Source: Chryseobacterium gleum (GTDB taxonomy: Bacteria > Bacteroidota > Bacteroidia > UBA10329). Taken from it: DNA of 9,637 nt. The position numbers were made by a program, and so were the translations under genes. The notes beneath the pieces are model-generated. The model ran no database searches. It was not told where the DNA came from and saw nothing but the letters and a program-made list of their open reading frames with translations. Location: NCBI GenBank assembly GCA_945874195.1, contig CAMCFW010000054.1:1-9637 (forward strand), in the 5' to 3' direction. Positions 5,931-9,637 of the stretch are shown here, piece by piece (the stretch's first letter is position 1; each line of letters opens with the position of its first letter).

Positions 5931-7505
5931 ATGGCAGACATCAAACCAGCAGAGATCTCCGGAATTCTAAGAGAACAACTCTCGGGCTACAAGACAGAAG
6001 CACAACTGGAAGAAGTGGGCACCGTGCTCCAAGTGGGTGACGGTATCGCCCGTATCTACGGTCTTTCGAATGTTCAAGCGGGAGAGCTCATCGAATTCGA
6101 TGGCGGAACGCGCGGCATCATCCTGAACTTGGAAGAAGACAACGTTGGAGCCGTATTGCTCGGCTCTTCAAGCGGTATTGCTGAAGGTTCGACCGCAAAA
6201 CGAACCGGAAAGATCGCCTCCATCCAAGTTGGCGAAGGTCTTTTGGGACGCGTGGTAAACACCTTGGGACAGCCAATTGATGGTAAAGGACCGATTGAAG
6301 GTGAGCTTTTTGAAATGCCATTGGAGCGTAAGGCCCCTGGAGTTATTTTCCGTCAGCCGGTAACTGAGCCGTTGCAGACAGGTATCAAAGCGATCGATGC
6401 CATGATCCCGATCGGTCGTGGTCAGCGTGAGTTGATCATCGGTGACCGTCAGACCGGTAAAACGGCTGTAACCATCGATACCATCATCAATCAGAAAGAA
6501 TTTTACGATGCAGGCAAACCTGTTTACTGCATCTATGTTGCCATCGGACAAAAAGGTTCAACGGTAGCGGGAATTGTGAAGACATTGACAGATGCAGGTG
6601 CCATGGCCTACACGGTGGTGGTGGTCGCAACAGCTTCCGATCCTGCCCCGCTACAGTTCTACGCTCCATTCTCAGGTGCAGCCATCGGAGAATATTTCCG
6701 CGACACCGGACGACCTGCGCTTATCATCTATGACGATTTGTCGAAGCAAGCGGTAGCTTACCGCGAGGTTTCTCTTCTTTTGAGAAGACCTCCAGGCCGC
6801 GAGGCTTATCCTGGAGACGTTTTCTACCTGCACAGCCGACTACTTGAGCGTGCTGCCAAGATTATCAACGATGATAATGTGGCAAAAGACATGAACGACC
6901 TTCCACCTTCGTTGAAAGATAAGGTGAAAGGTGGTGGTTCATTGACTGCACTTCCGATCATTGAAACTCAGGCCGGTGACGTTTCTGCCTACATCCCAAC
7001 GAACGTAATTTCGATCACGGATGGTCAGATCTTCTTGGAGTCTAACTTGTTCAACGCAGGTGTTCGTCCAGCGATCAACGTGGGTATCTCCGTATCACGT
7101 GTTGGTGGTTCGGCACAGATCAAATCGATGAAGAAAGTGGCCGGTACATTGAAACTTGACCAAGCTCAATACCGCGAATTGGAGGCTTTCTCTAAGTTCG
7201 GTTCCGACCTTGATGCTGCCACCATGAACGTTCTTGAAAAAGGAAAACGTAACGTGGAGATCTTGAAACAAGGACAGTATTCTCCAGTTTCTATTGAGAA
7301 ACAAGTTGCCATCATCTACCTTGGTTCAAAAGGTCTTTTGAGAAAGGTGCCTGTAAATAAAATTAGAGCTTTCGAAGCTGAGTTCTTGGATTACATGGAT
7401 GCCAAGCACAAAGATGTGTTGAACGGATTGAAAGCTGGTCAATTGACTGACGAGATTACTTCGACCCTCGAAAAAGTTGCTGCCGATCTTGCTGGCAAAT
7501 ACTAA
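5931..7505 (+). CDS. atpA: F1Fo ATP synthase subunit alpha
   Basis: A full-length 524-residue alpha subunit, the non-catalytic nucleotide-binding partner of beta in the F1 head. An N-terminal stretch (about 1-25) that contacts delta is followed by a beta-barrel domain (about 26-95). The nucleotide-binding domain holds Walker A G171-D-R-Q-T-G-K-T178, Walker B L264-I-I-Y-D-D269 and the conserved P287-P-G-R-E-A-Y-P-G-D. The signature P380-A-I-N-V-G-I-S-V-S-R390 supplies the arginine finger R390 to the catalytic site on beta. A helical C-terminal domain follows. Compared with E. coli, the loop at about 311-336, before G-S-L-T-A-L-P, is several residues longer. The catalytic beta gene (atpD) is not in this window. 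The gene is 25 bases from atpG. Confidence 0.98.
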   Translation: MADIKPAEISGILREQLSGYKTEAQLEEVGTVLQVGDGIARIYGLSNVQAGELIEFDGGTRGIILNLEEDNVGAVLLGSSSGIAEGSTAKRTGKIASIQVGEGLLGRVVNTLGQPIDGKGPIEGELFEMPLERKAPGVIFRQPVTEPLQTGIKAIDAMIPIGRGQRELIIGDRQTGKTAVTIDTIINQKEFYDAGKPVYCIYVAIGQKGSTVAGIVKTLTDAGAMAYTVVVVATASDPAPLQFYAPFSGAAIGEYFRDTGRPALIIYDDLSKQAVAYREVSLLLRRPPGREAYPGDVFYLHSRLLERAAKIINDDNVAKDMNDLPPSLKDKVKGGGSLTALPIIETQAGDVSAYIPTNVISITDGQIFLESNLFNAGVRPAINVGISVSRVGGSAQIKSMKKVAGTLKLDQAQYRELEAFSKFGSDLDAATMNVLEKGKRNVEILKQGQYSPVSIEKQVAIIYLGSKGLLRKVPVNKIRAFEAEFLDYMDAKHKDVLNGLKAGQLTDEITSTLEKVAADLAGKY

Positions 7506-7530
7506 TAACGCTGATAATTAGAGCTCAGAA

Positions 7531-8400
7531 ATGGCCGGACTGAAGGAAGTACGCGAAAGGATCAAATCGATTTCTTCAACCATGCAGATCACCTCTGCAA
7601 TGAAGATGGTTTCTGCTGCAAAATTGCGAAGAGCACAAGATGCGATCACTCGTATGCGTCCATACGCTGGTAAATTGAAGGAGATCCTCGAAAATCTGAG
7701 TTCAAGTCTCGATGCTTCTGAAGGTGGCGCCTACTCTGTGGAACGCCCTATTGAAAAGGTGCTTATTGTGGCTGTTTCTTCCAACCGCGGTCTTTGCGGT
7801 GGTTTCAACTCGAATGTGAACAAGCAGGTGCTGATACTTGCCAATGGCGTTTATGCCGGCAAGGATATCTCGATCGTTTCCATTGGCAAGAAATCAGGCG
7901 AATTCCTGAAACGGAGAGGATTCAACGTGATCGAACGGAACGATGGGGTTTACGACAATCTCACCTTCGACACGATAGCACCCATCGCCCAAAACATCAT
8001 GGAAGCTTTTGTGGCCGGAAAGTACGACCGAGTTGATGTGGTGTACAACCAGTTCAAGAATGCAGCCACACAGCTTTGTGTGGCCGAGCAGTTCCTGCCT
8101 GTGGCACCGCCTCAGACCACCGAGAAGAAAGCGGCCACCGACTACATTTTCGAGCCTGGAAAAGTGGAGATCGTGCTCGACCTCATTCCCCGCTCGCTGA
8201 AAACGCAACTTTATGCTGCCACGCTCGATAGCCATGCTTCTGAGCACGGTGCACGAATGACGGCCATGCACAAGGCCACCGACAACGCCTCCGAAATTCT
8301 GAAAGCCCTTAAACTTTCCTACAACAAGGCCCGACAGGCATCCATTACCAACGAGATATTGGAGATCGTGGGTGGAGCGGCTGCTTTGGAAGAGGGATAG
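7531..8400 (+). CDS. atpG: F1Fo ATP synthase subunit gamma
   Basis: A 289-residue gamma subunit, the central rotor shaft between the c-ring and the alpha3beta3 head. The N-terminal helix starts M-A-G-L-K-E-V-R-E-R-I-K-S-I and continues through M24-K-M-V-S-A-A-K-L-R-R. The Rossmann-like middle domain has V82-S-S-N-R-G-L-C-G-G-F-N. The C-terminal helix ends with the family signature I272-T-N-E-I-L-E-I-V-G-G-A-A-A-L. There is no sign of the long regulatory insert of chloroplast gamma. It is the last gene of the run; a strong terminator starts 28 bases after the stop. Confidence 0.97.
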   Translation: MAGLKEVRERIKSISSTMQITSAMKMVSAAKLRRAQDAITRMRPYAGKLKEILENLSSSLDASEGGAYSVERPIEKVLIVAVSSNRGLCGGFNSNVNKQVLILANGVYAGKDISIVSIGKKSGEFLKRRGFNVIERNDGVYDNLTFDTIAPIAQNIMEAFVAGKYDRVDVVYNQFKNAATQLCVAEQFLPVAPPQTTEKKAATDYIFEPGKVEIVLDLIPRSLKTQLYAATLDSHASEHGARMTAMHKATDNASEILKALKLSYNKARQASITNEILEIVGGAAALEEG

Positions 8401-8428
8401 ATCAGCGCAACTACCTTACAATGAAAAT

Positions 8429-8456
8429 GCCGAGCGGAGTTCCGCTCGGCTTTTTT
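8429..8456 (+). terminator. Intrinsic terminator after atpG
   Basis: GCCGAGCGG (8429-8437) pairs perfectly with CCGCTCGGC (8442-8450) around the loop AGTT, followed directly by six T residues (8451-8456) and then ATTT. This is a textbook terminator for the plus-strand atp unit. On the minus strand it lies 44 bases beyond the stop of the convergent gene, with a weaker T-rich run (ATTTTCATT), so it may serve both genes. Confidence 0.93.
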
Positions 8457-8494
8457 ATTTCCTGCCTTTCTGAGCACCCAGACCCCAACGCCCA

Positions 8495-9463
8495 TCAACC
8501 ATTGTCCACGGTCAGCTCATAGCTGCCCTTGATCAGAGGGTCGTTATTTATCACATTGACGAAGGGTTTCATCGGATTGGAGGCAGTGCCTTCTCCCTGG
8601 GTCTCCTGTCCGGGGTTCACGATCACTCCCGCTGTGCAAGGCTCGTTGGCGCTGTTTGCCGCGCACACCATCAACGGCACCGTGCCCGTGTTCTTGAAGA
8701 CCATGCTGGCCGTAGGCTCCACATTGGAGGTCACGGTCACCGTGCTCATCGGGTCCACCTCTCCCGTAAAGGTCTCGCTGTCTCCGCTGCCGCCACTGCT
8801 CGAAGGCGTGCGGATGATCGTTTGATCGAAGAAGTCCATGCAACGGTCCACATTGCCCGGAAAATTGAGCCCAACGGTGAACATGGCGCTGAACAGTTGT
8901 GTCTCCAGATCGGCACGCGTGCTGTGGCGCTCGGTGCGTTCATCGCTGGTCAGCGACTTGCGGCCCAACTGCGCAGTGCGAGCCGCCTGATAGTTGGTCA
9001 GAATGTTGGTGAATTCGTTGGCGAAATCGTTGCCCAGAATGGCCACGTAGGCCTGTCCGCGGTTGGCCATGCGTGTCATCAGCGTCTCCACATTGGCCAA
9101 TGTGGCGCTCGAATATTCCGAAAGCCCCAATGGGAAGAACTCCAAATAGGTGGCGCTGTCCTTGCCGAACTTGCTGCGCACCAGTCCCTCCTGCCGGCTA
9201 ACCGCCTCCTTAAAGGTGCGGAACAGATTGTCCTTCGAAGCGGTGAACGACTTCTGGATGGCCGATGCAAGGTCCACATCCGTAATGTCACCGAAATAGC
9301 TCTGGTAGGCCGCCACCAGTTGGGCCAGCACGGCCGTAAAGAGGCCACTGCCGTTGTTGTTCGTAAGCCGCGCAATGACATCGGCCGCAAAAAGTTTCAG
9401 CTTCTCGTAGCTGATGCGTGGGTCTGCGAATGGATTGGCAAACCAGTTCCTTAGATCTTTCAT
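8495..9463 (-). CDS. Two-domain protein of unknown function, helical N-terminus and beta-rich C-terminus
   Basis: A complete 322-residue protein that I cannot assign to a named family. Residues 1-215 look alpha-helical and amphipathic: the start K2-D-L-R-N-W-F-A-N-P-F-A-D, then helices near 18-34, 41-57, 62-99, 116-165 and 182-200. A Ser/Gly linker (S221-S-S-G-G-S-G-D) joins this to a C-terminal part (about 230-322) rich in Thr, Val, Asn and Pro, with probable beta strands, including K257-N-T-G-T-V-P-L-M-V-C-A-A and V282-N-P-G-Q-E, a style seen in Ig-like or CARDB-like sandwiches. There are three cysteines (208, 267, 276), no signal peptide and no membrane helix, so a cytoplasmic location is inferred. 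I have an impression of similar W-F-x-x-P-F-A openings in uncharacterised Bacteroidota proteins, but cannot verify it. It is convergent with atpG and preceded by an AT-rich leader. Catalytic residues are not apparent. Confidence 0.82.
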   Translation of the reverse strand: MKDLRNWFANPFADPRISYEKLKLFAADVIARLTNNNGSGLFTAVLAQLVAAYQSYFGDITDVDLASAIQKSFTASKDNLFRTFKEAVSRQEGLVRSKFGKDSATYLEFFPLGLSEYSSATLANVETLMTRMANRGQAYVAILGNDFANEFTNILTNYQAARTAQLGRKSLTSDERTERHSTRADLETQLFSAMFTVGLNFPGNVDRCMDFFDQTIIRTPSSSGGSGDSETFTGEVDPMSTVTVTSNVEPTASMVFKNTGTVPLMVCAANSANEPCTAGVIVNPGQETQGEGTASNPMKPFVNVINNDPLIKGSYELTVDNG

Positions 9464-9637
9464 GTTCTTTTAGATTTAGTTAATGCTCGTTTTTTCATGA
9501 ACGGAGCCTTTTGGAAAATATTATTTGCCACCGAAAAAAAATTTTTCTCTTCGAAAACAATCCCCTGTTGAGAACAGAAAGCCCCTTAAAAACAGTTCAG
9601 GATACACCTGCATGTTTTTACATGTGCCTTCGGAACG
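9464..9637. other. AT-rich non-coding region upstream of the unknown gene
   Basis: No open frame or RNA gene is recognised in these 174 bases. The region holds an A8T5 tract (9534-9546), likely to be intrinsically bent, and a weak inverted repeat CATGT/ACATG with a 4-T loop (9611-9624). It should contain the promoter of the minus-strand gene, but no exact TAnnTTTG element reads toward that gene; TATTTTCC in the 9510-9525 area is only a poor match. Confidence 0.5.

Noticed and set aside
8822..9454. 210-codon open frame on the plus strand
   Set aside because: It is antisense to the 322-residue minus-strand gene, has an irregular, low-complexity composition (many His, Gln, Gly) and no recognisable domain; it reflects the GC-rich opposite strand.
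8495..9463. Horizontal transfer of the unknown gene because of high GC
   Set aside because: Hand counts of three 60-base lines gave 55-62%, but atp lines ranged from 37 to 58%, so the difference is too small and too poorly sampled to claim foreign origin.
9611..9624. CATGT/ACATG inverted repeat as an operator
   Set aside because: A 5-base-pair stem near the window edge is within chance expectation and has no linked gene in view.

Overview
The window looks like a chromosomal segment from a member of the Bacteroidota, probably close to the Flavobacteriales; I cannot place it more precisely. Three things point there. First, two matches to the lineage-specific sigma factor -7 element TAnnTTTG, both reading TATATTTG. 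Second, the gene order bactofilin, AtpZ, a four-helix AtpI-like protein, atpB, E, F, H, A, G. Third, an ATP synthase a subunit with a signal peptide and a long histidine-rich periplasmic N-terminus.

Left (1-2010, minus strand): a partial integral-membrane GT-C/PMT-type glycosyltransferase runs off the left edge, preceded 40 bases upstream by a complete PaaI-like hotdog thioesterase. They are probably co-transcribed. A 108-base gap then separates them from the divergent plus-strand genes and carries a good plus-strand promoter.

Centre (2048-8456, plus strand): the first group is bactofilin, AtpZ and the AtpI-like protein. These are overlapped (47 and 4 bases) and start from the promoter at 2048-2075. 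After a 137-base gap with a second promoter candidate come atpB (a), atpE (c), atpF (b), atpH (delta), atpA (alpha) and atpG (gamma). The run ends in a strong intrinsic terminator right after atpG. The beta and epsilon genes (atpD, atpC) are absent and must lie elsewhere for a complete enzyme. A large hairpin without a T-tract sits between atpE and atpF, where it could help the cell make more c subunit than b. A smaller hairpin lies between atpH and atpA. The c subunit has proton-type residues, and the a subunit has the mitochondrial-type His/Glu arrangement around its essential arginine. This is therefore most likely an ordinary H+-translocating F-type ATP synthase with lineage-specific additions.

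Right (8495-9637): a convergent minus-strand gene encodes a 322-residue protein of unknown function, with a helical N-terminal domain, a Ser/Gly linker and a beta-rich C-terminal domain. Beyond it are 174 bases of AT-rich non-coding DNA.

I found no mobile element, CRISPR array, tRNA or rRNA, and no convincing new system. The most worthwhile leads are the atpE-atpF hairpin, the bactofilin/AtpZ translational overlap, the histidine-rich a-subunit extension and the unknown two-domain protein.
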